Below are positions 54,078 to 64,000 of a DNA stretch of 64,000 nt, one piece after another; positions within the stretch are counted from its first letter, which is position 1; each line of letters starts with the position of its first letter. The notes under the pieces were generated by a model. It was given only the letters and a program-made list of their open reading frames with translations. It was not told the origin of the DNA and ran no database searches. Source of the DNA: Streblospio benedicti (taxonomy: Eukaryota; Annelida; Polychaeta; Spionida; Spionidae); contig CM032669.1 in the NCBI GenBank assembly GCA_019095985.1, positions 12,362,466 to 12,426,465 of the forward strand. The letters run 5' to 3'. The translations under genes were made by a program, and so were the position numbers.

Positions 54078-57000
54078 TCACAAAGACGTGGAAAACACGT
54101 CATCATCATCGTTCTCAACCTCCTCCACCTGAGACAGCTGGGTCTTCAGGGCCGCGATGCTGCTCTCCCGGCCCGGGCCCTTGCCGCTGCCCCGCCGAGG
54201 CGGCGCCACCGGGCCTGCAGTGGAAAAGTTAGCATCGGATGTTTGTTATGGGAATCTCTCGCCCAACCAAAGGTGAGATGGTCACTGCAGGTCACATCAT
54301 CACTTTGCTGTGTGTGTTTTAAACGTTGACAACTGGTTTGCTGTAGACTAGGGTGGGATTTCCATAAGTACGCATCCTGACATACATGTTTTGTTTGTTT
54401 TTGTTTGTTTGTTTTTGTTTTCTTTTGTGTTTGTTTTGTTTGTAATTTGGGTGGTGGTGGATTTTGTGGGGGTTTTTTTTGCATTTTGAAAATTAGCTTT
54501 CTGCTTAAGTTAAACCTATATAAAGACTTTCATGGATCATAACAAAATATATAAATTGACAATATGGGATTAGATATTGAATATACATAATATGAATGAT
54601 ATGTCTCGTCGTGTTTAACAAATGTAACAATATTTCAAAAGCACCAAACTACAAAAAGTACAGTACAACTCAAAATATACTTAATCTTATATGAATGTGT
54701 TAAACAGCATATTTTCCAAAGTTAAGTAGATTAAAGGTGCTTAGTATTTGAGTTACTGGCATTGATAATAACAAGAAACATTAACTAATTGGTCCTCACT
54801 GGAAGGTTTGTACGATATCATGTAACATGCTATCAAGATGTTTGAATTTATCCTGTTTGTGAACTGCTCTAATAAATGCTAACAATACATCAGATAAGTC
54901 TTGGAAAGCTGAAAAATATGTTCCCGAAACACGTCTCTAAATTGAAGCCAATCTTCATGGGGGTGTGTATCAAATACGGCCTTTCTTTGACTAATGTTCG
55001 AATTGCATTCAAAAGAGGCTGAGATTCAAACTGGCTAGCAGCTTTTTCCATGCACCTATCATGGGATGGAAGATGTTTGAAAAAACAGTTTCATGCATTA
55101 CTTGATACAAGATGTATAAGATATATAGTTTGACATTCATGCAGACGTGAAACAAAATTATATGGCAGGCAGGATTAGCATTAACATATTTTGAATGAAG
55201 ATTAAAATATTTGAAAAGTACCAATTGATATCAATAGGGCAGCTGTGAATTATATCAAGTCATAAAAGCTAGTGGGTTGGGTCTGAAAATAAACATATTA
55301 TTTTTAGCAATATTTGCTATTGTCTTGACTTTTAAAAGAGTCCATTTGTGGGGTTTATGTTAGTAAAATGATTACAATATACCAATCACCAAAGCAAAAT
55401 AACTGAGATTTACAATTTACAATGTTAAATTACAATTGTGAAATGTGAGTAGCAAAATGTAAGTAAGATAAATATGTATGTTATGTATTGAAAAAAATAC
55501 AATTGTTAAATGTGAGTAGCATATTTTAAAAGTAGGATAATGGCCTCGTATTAAAGATTATGTGTAATATGGACCACAATAATCTGTAATACTGACGAAA
55601 TATGTCATGGTTTTGAGGGCAATATGCATGAATCAATGCCCGCATTTGGTGAATATTGCCCGAGCTTTCTTCATTAGCTATTACATGGGGGTGGGGGTGG
55701 GGGTTATAAGGAAGTGGGATAAGGGTAAAAAGGCTGAAAAGGGATAAGGGGAAAGGGCAAAAAAGAGGGATAAGTGATCTCCAATTAGTGGGATAGGGGA
55801 AAAAGAGACAAAAAAGAGGGATAAGGGGGAAAGGGCCAAAAAATAGGGGTAGTGGAAAAGGGGTCAAAATAGAGGGATATGGGATTTCTAGACCCCTTAT
55901 AACCCCCACCCACCCACCCACCCACCCATATGCATAATAAGCCCACAGTACGCAGATAGCAGGCCACCCACCTCCAGACTCCTGCAGCAGTTGACGCAGC
56001 TCGCTCACCGACGCCTTGTTCACGTCTCGGCTGCTGAACGGCAGCGGCGGGATCGGCGGGAAGCGCGACCTGAGGACCAGGTCCTGGATCTGCTTGGCGT
56101 CCTCATCCTGGTGGGTGGAACATGATTTATGCTTTACCATCGATCTATCTATCTATGCGGCTATGAAATTGCAATTGGTTGGGTAATATGCATACACTGG
56201 ATTAAGATCTACGTGTGATGTGGAGACGTAGTCCTGGAGCAGACGTCAAAAAGACAAGATCTAGAGTCGTCTGTGTACTAACTCGATGTGTTCTTTGAGC
56301 TTCCAGATGGCAGTATAATGCAGGTCTCAGCAGTAATATGTCGTGAACATGTAGAAAATTGCCAATAGATGTGTAATGCCTATGCAACGAAATGTCTCTT
56401 GGGGGTCTCAATAGAAAACATTATACCATACAATTATATAGATTAAGCTTAAAGCCATACTTTAATGATATAGTAAGCTTAAAACTCCACTGGCTAATCT
56501 GAATGTTGATGAATGATCATCCGTGTGCGGTAGACGAGAAATATGTATGTAAAATCATGCTGCCACAGCTACTTTAATTTAAATAACACGTCTGTTACAA
56601 GACAATGTGTCATTGCTATTCTGGCACTGTGTGACTCCAACTTAAAAATATATGTATAGTAAAACATCCTGTTGGGGACCACCTCTATAAAGGACCCACC
56701 TCTATAATAAGACCATTTTTTATAGTCTTGGGCCTTCAGACAGAGACCAACGCGAACCTCAATGGACAGACCCTCCCTATTGCAAACCCTCGAAACCAGT
56801 CCCCTGAGTGGTCTCAATAGCAGATATGGGGGCGGGCGCAGGGTCGAACTCCGATCAAAATATTTCATTGTCATTGGCTTTTGGCATGTTCACTATCAAA
56901 TGTGCGTATGGAACCCATGATATCATTTATATCATTTAAGTACGCCACACACCCCACCCCACACCCCAACCCCATTATTTTTTTTTCTCTTAAAACCTGG

Positions 57001-58973
57001 ATCTGCAATGAGATAGACAGGTTGCACTGCTGTATGTGTACCTGCTGCTGCGGCGTGAGTGACTGGTACAGATCCTCCATCTCCTTGTCGAACGCCGCCA
57101 TCACGGCGCCCTCGTCCATCGACGGGCTCTTGGGCGACCTGACACGGAAACAGAAGCTTTAGGGACTGTTCATTATTTATGAGGAGGGGGCGGAGGAAAT
57201 TAAAGGGGGGCCACCAACTTTGTAAATGGAAAATGAGAGCGGACCATCAACTTTGTACATGTGAAAAGAGAGGGGGTCTCCGACTTTGTACAGAAATTGT
57301 CAGAAAATTCTCTCTGCCCCCCTCCCCATAAATAATGAACGGTCCCTTAGTAACACAATTCTTCTGTTTCACCACAAAATCTTAAACTTGCTAGATGTAT
57401 TTGTAGTTTTGGCCATTGCTATGTCCATAAGCAGATCCAGGGAGGGGGCGCAGGGGGTGAGCGTCCTCGCATCGCACCCCCCCCCCCCTCCCTCCTTTTC
57501 CCATCAAAATACTTCATTTTCGTAAGGGTTTTTTACACGTCCACAATCGATCGAGCGTACAAAACCCATGAAATCCCTGAAGTATAACCCCCTTTTCTAA
57601 AAACCTGGATCTGCCATTGAATTTCTCTGTACATTCCAGTCCGAATGCACTACTCACCATTATCATCATTATGGGCTAGTATACGTGAAACATGGACAGT
57701 TGGTGGGCCCCCTCGTCTCTGCTTGTTCACCTGTCTGTGAATTACTTCCTTGGTGGTGGTGCCAGTTAATACTGTGAAGGGTTTTAGTCTGAGGTGTTAC
57801 AAACGGGTCAGGGGTACACAAATGTGGACAACTGTATTAATAAAAGGCGCATGCACAAAAAACTTTCAGAACACGTGGGTAGGCCTACCTAGTGATATTA
57901 CAACAGAGAAGCCTTTGTCGAGATCTCTGTTATCAAAACTGAAACAATACATGTATTTGTAAAGTCAATTACAAGCTGTGGTTGTATGCAATCTACTGCC
58001 TGGGATGTGCTTGCCATAAGAAAAGTGATAATAGTCAAGTAAAAATCCTCGATGCTAACCTTGGGTATGCCCCTACGCTGGACCTTGACGTGCGTCGAAT
58101 GCCTGCATACGGATCTGTGTTGCTGGGGGATGAGAAGACATTTTCTTTGTTGCTCTGGTCTTGTTCTTCATCAATCGATGATACGCTGGGCTTGGGGCTG
58201 GAAATACTTGGTTTCGGGCTGGTAATACTAGGTTTCGGGCTAGTAATACTGGGCTTGGGGCTGGAAATACTTGGTTTACTTGGTTTTGCAGGTTTTTCAG
58301 GTTTTGCTCCTTGCTGCACTGCAGGTTTATTCACTGAGCTATACACGTGGTCAGTCAAATCCTCCTCCTCTAGAACTTCGGACTGAAGGCCATTGATCTT
58401 TTCCTCCTGGGGAGTGACCGGTATCTCCGAATAGTATCCTGACTCCGAGCGTGGCTCATAAGAACTCGGTGTTCGCTCCTTCACTCTCGCATAGTCATAC
58501 GGGTTGGGATCAATGGAGGAGTACAGGCCAGCATCAGGATCTGATGTGGTCTCTGAGTAGCTTCTCACAAAGCTCCTCTCCCCACTGGGTGGCCTTGAGC
58601 CAGATTTCTCAATAAGCGGAAGGCTCTTGACTGCGGACAAGGCCTCCCTTAACTTCTCTACCCAGGCATCACGCTCTTTATCATTGGCAGCAGTGAATGT
58701 GTGAGTTTTGTCCTGAGTACACAGCTCAAACTGAGAAGCCTTCTTGCTTTTCAACACCGGCTTGACCGAGTAGATTTCTGCAATGGGGATCGCGGTTTCT
58801 GACTGCAGGGATTGGCGTCTTCCCAGGGACGTGGACGATTGCTTATTGTAGAAGAAGTGGAATTCTTGCAGACGACAGTGGCACTTGTCCTTCCCCATCA
58901 CTATTCCGGATCTGGATTTTTCCAGAAGGCCTTCCATTTTGCTTTTTTGATTCATTGTTGATGTTTTGTGCAT
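54078..58973 (-). CDS. PH-domain adaptor-like protein with PDZ-binding C-terminus
   Basis: Exons are 58,973-58,060, 57,138-57,042, 56,107-55,972 and 54,214-54,078, with phases 2, 0 and 1 agreeing, giving 427 residues. Residues 12-117 form a pleckstrin-homology domain (EGLLEKS start; final helix DAWVEKLREAL with the conserved Trp104). A Ser/Tyr-rich linker follows with LYSSI, YDYARV, GYYSEIPV and HVYSSV, possible kinase/SH2 docking sites. Five KPSI(S/T)SP repeats lie at 233-265. Exons 2-4 give helical and proline segments (EMEDLYQSLTPQQQ; PPIPPLPFSS; SVSELRQLLQES) and an acidic tail ending FSTSL, a class-I PDZ ligand. It is probably a membrane-recruited signalling adaptor; the orthologue is not recognised. 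Exons 2-4 are strikingly GC-rich. A MITE lies 23 bases from the exon 2 acceptor. Confidence 0.82.
55686..55895. repeat. GGGATAAGGGGAAA-type low-complexity repeat
   Basis: Irregular G/A-rich units (AGAGGGATAAGGGGGAAAGGG and similar, about 20-30 bp) fill this stretch, ending in CCCACCCA repeats. It lies in intron 3 of the PH-domain gene. Confidence 0.7.
56825..57009. mobile_element. Palindromic MITE (GGCAGATCC family), decayed copy 4
   Basis: AAAATATTTCATTGTCATTGG, GGCATGTTCACTATCAA, GGAACCCATGATATC and the right end CCTGGATCTGC are recognisable; the left terminus is lost. It is in the intron between exons 2 and 3 of the PH-domain gene. Confidence 0.65.
57162..57346. mobile_element. PIF/Harbinger-like MITE, TTA target duplication
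   Basis: GGGACTGTTCATTATTTATG at the left is mirrored by CATAAATAATGAACGGTCCC at the right, with TTA on both sides. A TTA duplication fits PIF/Harbinger. Inside, CAACTTTGTA.A words recur three times. It lies 23 bases upstream of the acceptor of exon 2 of the PH-domain gene (reverse strand). Confidence 0.78.
57426..57618. mobile_element. Palindromic MITE (GGCAGATCC family), copy 5
   Basis: Starts CATAAGCAGATCCAGG and ends CCTGGATCTGCCATTG, with AAATACTTCATTTTCGTAAG and CATGAAATCCCTGAAGTA. It is in intron 1 of the PH-domain gene and is the copy closest in sequence to the one inside the SRCR pseudogene. Confidence 0.82.
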
Positions 58974-60271
58974 TAAAACTTAAATAAATAGTATTGACTA
59001 TGACTATCTAATCATGTAGTTCCATTTTGGTGACAGAAACAATCACAAATTCAAAGCGTTATAGTCATTTAAGAAAATGTTACACATGCTTTAAGTTATC
59101 TTCTATAACCACATTAACACTTCCCGAAACGTGAATTCACAAGTCAAAGTGTGCAAATATATTTATGAATTAGACGAGTAAGTGTTTGTTGTTGTATAAC
59201 GGTATTTCAAAACACTTCTCTTTATCTATGAATTAATATCCTCTGTTAGACACATATCCATGAACTATTTTGCAACTTGAATATGAATCAACCACGTAAA
59301 TGCAGATAATATATCCTAATATGTATTACAAGTTTTAATTCAAGTATTATACTTGCGAATGTAATCACTGACTAAATAGAAATTTGCCTTGCTCTTATCC
59401 AGTCACAGTTACTTCCTAGTTGTTTAACCCTTATGATAGCCATTTATCAGCCAGCTTAGTACTTTGATCTGTATATGCTTAAGTTAGACTGATAAATTAA
59501 TAAAAATAGAACTAGCACACAGCCAAATATTCCTATATATGTACTACCGTGCTCTGGGAAATTACACAACAGCGGATCATTTGGTTTGTTTATAACCATT
59601 TTTGATGTTTGTTGGAAATGTGCCATATAGTGACACTATAATGTAAATACCATCAATAAGGACAAAAAAGTGAATGCAAACATGGCATGTTCGATACAAT
59701 TATATATGCGTTTTCAACTTTAAAAGTTTCACTACTTGATTTTGTGTTAGGCATGTATTTCTTGAGCACTCCGTGAAGAATTAAATATTCATTAGTATTG
59801 GACAGACTGTGGTCCGTGTCACGCCCCTGACCCTGGATGACAGCAATCACGTTCACATGAATCAAAATCAGATGTAAGGCTATAACTGTTTCTAATGAAT
59901 CATGCCTTGTAGCTAATAATCTAGAACCTTGCACCTCACGCTTCATCTAAAGTAAGAGGGTAAAAACGCATGAGAAGAGAATGATGACAACGGAGTAAAA
60001 AAGCGTGTGGGTGTTTTGTTGTTAGAATCGTGCGCGTGTCCTGGGAAGATAGGCATAAGGCTGGTGTCAGACAGTCCTGATAAGTGACGCCGAACTGGTC
60101 ACTGGGCATTGTTTACTGGCATATTGTCTCATGACAGAAGTTGTTTTAGAAAGCAGAACCCCCTGGGGCAGAACCACATTTCCCCCGCCCCACTGCCAGA
60201 CCCACAACCACACCCACACACACGTATCTCCCCTCGGGGTGGGGGTGGGGGGTCTTACTATTTGTTGGATA
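58974..60271. other. Upstream region of the PH-domain gene
   Basis: It should contain the 5' UTR and promoter on the reverse strand. No TATA or other site stands out. The reverse frame 59,653-59,946 is unsupported. Confidence 0.45.
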
Positions 60272-60590
60272 GTACGGGTGTGCCATTTCTATGGGTCACC
60301 TTTTTAAACATCTCGGGTATAGTGATGGGTCTAAATTTTGTGATTTTAGTATAGCTAACGGTCTAAATTTTGTGATTTTTGTTATAGCTATTGGTTTGAA
60401 ATTAAATGTACAGATATTGTTAGTGTAAGTTTCATTTTGTTTGATACTGATATAATTTTTTTGAATATTTTGTTGATAAAATGTTAACACTATGTATTTT
60501 CACTATTCAATAGGTATAGACATGGGTCACTTTTTTATGCCAAATATATCGATGGGTACCGTTTCGACATTGGAAATGGCACACCCGTAC
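60272..60590. repeat. Inverted-repeat (foldback) element
   Basis: GTACGGGTGTGCCATTTC at the left is exactly complementary to GAAATGGCACACCCGTAC at the right. GTCTAAATTTTGTGATTTT is tandemly repeated inside. C/G-rich sequence outside (about 60,220-60,260 and 60,605-60,645) is also roughly complementary. Confidence 0.7.
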
Positions 60591-60920
60591 CAGTTTTGAA
60601 GAGAGACACCCCTGACCCCCACCCCCCCCCCCCACCCACCCTGAGTATCTCCCTTGGCACATAATCATGATCAATCATCCAGGGGTGAAAAGCGATAACT
60701 GTCGGACAATGTATACTATATGTTTTATTTTCTTCCCAGTATCAGTGCACCGTGACAGTCAGGAGAGGGGTGTGGTTGAGTGGCTTCAACTTTCAACTCC
60801 CATTCACCATTACTTCCATTCTGTCCTTCTTTTCTAGTTCTGTTATTTCATGTATTTGTTTTTACTTCTACGCCACGTTGCACGCATTTATATACTCTTC
60901 TATCAGAAGGCACTCAATAA

Positions 60921-60975
60921 ATACAATACAATACAATACAATACAATACAATACAATACAATACAATACAATACA
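60921..60975. repeat. (ATACA)n microsatellite
   Basis: About 11 perfect pentamer units. Confidence 0.95.
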
Positions 60976-62420
60976 CACTGAATTGATGAAATATTATAGA
61001 AAATTAGTAAAATTCATAATACAGCACAAAAGATCATAAGAAAGACCAGGAAACATAATAATTCCGTTGTCTAGTATGATGGAAGTTCATTTATCCTGGA
61101 TCTGCCCAAAGCTCAATAAGTAATTGATCTTATTATCCTGTTTAAAATATAAACATTTGTCTATAATTCCATTGTCGTCTCACTTTTCTTTTTCATTTTT
61201 CAATTCAATCTGGACAGTTCTTTGCCTTTTCAAATATTTAATTTAACAGGATTAAATCTATCGGGACAGTCGGTAACCATTAACATAAAATACATCGGCG
61301 GAATGCATGCGTTTGTAAACTATTATTAACTGTATATTTGTGTTACTATTAGCGTTTCAATGATCAGAGTAATTACATGCAAAATTAAAACAAAATTTTA
61401 AAATAATGATATTAGCAGTGACAAAGGGAAAGGCTAGCGCTCAGGACTAGCTATTAGTTGAAAACACTAATGTCATTCTTTCTGAGCTTTTTACATGGTT
61501 AAAACAATTTTTAACAGTATTAGAATATGTCAATAGAAACAAAAGCAGCTTAATAATGAATGGAATTATTATTAATTTATAGCTTAAAATTTGGGTGGCC
61601 TTAACAGTTAAGTAATTTCAATTATACATGATGCAAACTGTGAAGGATGCATATCATATATTTTAATTGATTCAGGTGTAGTGACATTCTAATAGCACAA
61701 TTGCAAATTTGGGGGGGGGGGGGTCTTTGCTCTTTTTTTTCTTTTTCTTTTTTTTCCTTTTTTCTTCTCCTTTTTGTTCATGTCCCCATGAAAATGATCA
61801 GTCTATCAAAATATTCCTCGGTCTCTCTGTGCAGTAACAGACATAATTTACTTAGTAAACATTCCTTGAAATTGGCCATTGAGTTGGACATTAATTTTTA
61901 TCTATTCAATAATACACCCAAAGAATTTATTACTGACAGTTTCAGTCATTTTTGTGCCTTATCATAGGAATGGAATATGCTGACTGCATGGTGAATATAT
62001 ACAAGAATTTTAAAACTGTCACCATCTTCCTTGTCCATCTGCTCAATATCACACGGGAGCAATTAAAAGACAATACTAGGGATAGGGATATTGTCCCAAC
62101 CGTGTCTTGGAATTAAATGTACATGTAGTTCTAGATCTACACGATTTTTTTATAGCGGACTAAATTTCGAAGTAGTATCCTAAAATGCACCATTTAACCA
62201 TATATTTTTTCAATTTTGTTTAAAATAGTTTATTGTTATTGTTGTTTAATCATTCATGTGTCTTTAAAATGTTAAAAATACTAACAATAAAGACAGACAC
62301 GAGGTTCGTCTTAGTCTCTGCCTAAAGGCGGATCGTGATAACGAGTACTACTTATGTGTGAAGAACCCGGAAGTAGGTGTGATGCATAAAAGTATTTCAT
62401 GAATTTTCATTAAATGGATG
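60976..62420. other. AT-rich intergenic region
   Basis: No gene is recognised. A poly-G run (61,710) followed by a T-rich stretch (to 61,770) is the only notable composition. Confidence 0.5.
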
Positions 62421-62427
62421 GGTTCAC

Positions 62428-62458
62428 ACCAATCTTGCCATTTGAGAACTATATAAAA
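62428..62458 (+). promoter_or_regulatory. Likely core promoter of the RabGAP gene
   Basis: CCAAT (about 62,429) and TATATAAAA (62,450-62,458) sit about 120 bp before the start codon, with room for a transcription start near 62,480 and an unspliced 5' UTR of about 95 bases. Confidence 0.5.
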
Positions 62459-62574
62459 CCCTTCTATAGTAGATGTTTATTGAGTATTACTAATTCTAGT
62501 CAACCTATGCTGTGATATTTGGATACAATTGACATGGGAACTTCAACCACTGCCATGTTTTGAATGCACTAAAT

Positions 62575-64000
62575 ATGGATAAAGAAAATGAACTGGTGAC
62601 TAGAGCTGCCATGGAAAGAGCTGAAATCGTGGAAAAGTATGACAGGGGTCGTGAAAGTGGTGCAACTATTGACCCCTGGGAAGATCCCAATTTCGAGGTG
62701 TATCATGTCACCGATAGATATGGTTTTATTCATGATAATAGAATCCCACAAAAAGCAGATCCATTGGAGCAAAAAATGCGTCAGATTGAAAAGGAACGGA
62801 CTGAAAAGTGGGTAAAAATGACCAAGCAATGGGATAAGTACCATCCAGGATCTAAAGTTACGAGCAGGGTGTATAAAGGAATACCTGACTGTCTTCGCGG
62901 AGATGTCTGGTCTCGTTTACTCGAAATAACCCGACATAAGACTGAACAATACGGTGTATACGAGGAAATGCGAGACCGAGCTCGTAAATGGTCTCCCGAC
63001 ATTAGACAAATAGATTTGGACGTCAATCGAACATTTCGTGATCACATTATGTTCAGAGAAAGGTATAATGTGAAACAACAGTCGTTATTTCACGTGTTAG
63101 CCGCCTATTCCATGTACAATACCGAAGTAGGATATTGCCAAGGAATGAGCCAGATTGCAGCACTGCTACTCATGTACCTCAATGAAGAAGACGCGTTCTG
63201 GGCATTATCAGCGTTGATGTCGAATAAAAATCATGGCATGCACGGTTTCTTTATTCCTGGCTTTCCAAAACTAATGAGATACACAGAGCATCATGATAAC
63301 GTTCTGAAGAAATTCCTTCCAAAACTTAACAAGCATCTCATTAAGAATGAAATTCCTGCCAGTTTGTACTCCATAAAGTGGTATCTACAGTGTTTCTTGG
63401 ATAGAATCCCTTTTCGTCTGACTTTACGTCTTTGGGACATTTGGATGCTGGAAGGAGAGAGAACTCTCACTGCCATGTCCTACAACCTGCTTAAAATGCA
63501 CAAGCGTGCCATGCTTAAAATGCCAATGGAGGACATAGTTGAATACATACAAAATTCTCTCGCTAAAGATTTTCGCTATCCTGATGATCAAGTGATAGAA
63601 TCACTCAAAGTTTGCATGGATGAACTGATCAAGGCCAAAATGCACGTTCCTCCGCCACCAGAAAACCTAGATGACGAGATGCCACAAAAGCCGTTTGGTT
63701 TATTTGTGCCACCAAGCGTGGAACAACTTATTGGTCGAAGGACCTTAGAAAGCCCTGAACAAATCATCAAAGGAAAGAAACGTAGCTCCAGTTTGCGTCC
63801 TCTTGTTCCAGCAGATGGGGGTGAGGCTCGACTTCCCTCTCCCATCGCTAAAAAACATTCCTCAAAAAGCAAGAGTTCATCTATTCGAACTTCGCCAGCA
63901 GCAGACAGTATTTATGACACGGCCACAAATGACGGGATGAGTTCACGAGCTTCGTATGGTGAATACCAAAGTTCGCGTACCTCATTTCAAGGCTCAGATA
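62575..64000 (+). CDS. USP6NL: USP6NL/RN-tre-type TBC-domain RabGAP (runs off the right edge)
   Basis: The frame is open from the ATG at 62,575 to the window end (475 codons). The N-terminus ([30 protein letters not shown]) and TBC domain (about residues 100-295) match vertebrate USP6NL closely: [50 protein letters not shown] and [17 protein letters not shown]. The catalytic arginine finger (R152 in DVNRTF) and glutamine finger (Q189 in YCQGM) are present, so it should stimulate GTP hydrolysis on Rabs; USP6NL acts on Rab5/Rab43 in endocytosis and Golgi traffic. The Ser-rich tail begins near residue 400. The absence of introns across the whole TBC domain is unusual for this gene and suggests a retrocopy that acquired a promoter, or intron loss. 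The C-terminus is outside the window. Confidence 0.9.
   Translation, partial: MDKENELVTRAAMERAEIVEKYDRGRESGATIDPWEDPNFEVYHVTDRYGFIHDNRIPQKADPLEQKMRQIEKERTEKWVKMTKQWDKYHPGSKVTSRVYKGIPDCLRGDVWSRLLEITRHKTEQYGVYEEMRDRARKWSPDIRQIDLDVNRTFRDHIMFRERYNVKQQSLFHVLAAYSMYNTEVGYCQGMSQIAALLLMYLNEEDAFWALSALMSNKNHGMHGFFIPGFPKLMRYTEHHDNVLKKFLPKLNKHLIKNEIPASLYSIKWYLQCFLDRIPFRLTLRLWDIWMLEGERTLTAMSYNLLKMHKRAMLKMPMEDIVEYIQNSLAKDFRYPDDQVIESLKVCMDELIKAKMHVPPPPENLDDEMPQKPFGLFVPPSVEQLIGRRTLESPEQIIKGKKRSSSLRPLVPADGGEARLPSPIAKKHSSKSKSSSIRTSPAADSIYDTATNDGMSSRASYGEYQSSRTSFQGSD

Noticed and set aside
57982-58386. Plus-strand Gly/Leu-rich repeat frame
   Set aside because: It is the antisense of the KPSISSP repeats of the PH-domain gene.

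Overview
The window is eukaryotic, AT-rich and rich in repeats. It looks like a marine invertebrate: genes have introns with canonical GT-AG borders, there are many small inverted-repeat transposons, Penelope-like retroelements, LINE pieces and a tRNA-derived SINE, and there is a small tandem family of secreted scavenger-receptor cysteine-rich (SRCR) proteins of the kind expanded in invertebrates such as sea urchins and lancelets. The species cannot be read from the sequence. Two 100-base assembly gaps (29,111-29,210 and 44,901-45,000) are present.  Left part (1-36 kb): an array of four related units for a small secreted protein built as signal peptide, Cys-rich N-terminus, alpha-helical coiled coil and one C-terminal group-A SRCR domain split over two exons. 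Gene A (1,600-9,536) reads through all exons found. A decayed unit lies at 16.4-17.45 kb. Gene B (18,688-23,320) is intact apart from a 2-base insertion in its first SRCR exon. Gene C (30,128-34,567) has damage in its signal-peptide exon and second coil exon. The units were copied with their upstream and downstream flanks, so insertions can be located by comparing paralogues. Retroelement and DNA-transposon insertions with clear target-site duplications sit in gene A's large intron and 3' flank, in gene B's SRCR intron, upstream of gene C and in gene C's intron.  Middle part (36-50 kb): a Gln-rich secreted protein gene with a probable reading-frame slip (36.1-36.75 kb); long hairpins at 38.6 and 41.3 kb; a reverse-strand ORF1-like coding region (N-terminal domain, coiled coil, SGNH-like fold) interrupted by a 1.4-kb inverted-repeat element; and a two-exon reverse-strand gene for a small Arg/Ser/Lys-rich protein resembling a sperm nuclear basic protein (47,984-49,362).  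Right part (50-64 kb): copies of a palindromic MITE family whose ends read roughly GGCAGATCC...GGATCTGCC; a four-exon reverse-strand gene for a 427-residue PH-domain adaptor-like protein with tyrosine motifs and a C-terminal PDZ ligand (54,078-58,973); and, running off the right edge, a USP6NL/RN-tre-type TBC RabGAP (62,575 onward) that is intronless over at least 475 codons and has its own CCAAT/TATA promoter.  The most unusual items are a Mutator-like inverted-repeat element carrying a YqaJ-like nuclease domain (5,803-7,790), Penelope-like copies bounded by long inverted repeats, and the SRCR array with coil-length differences between paralogues.
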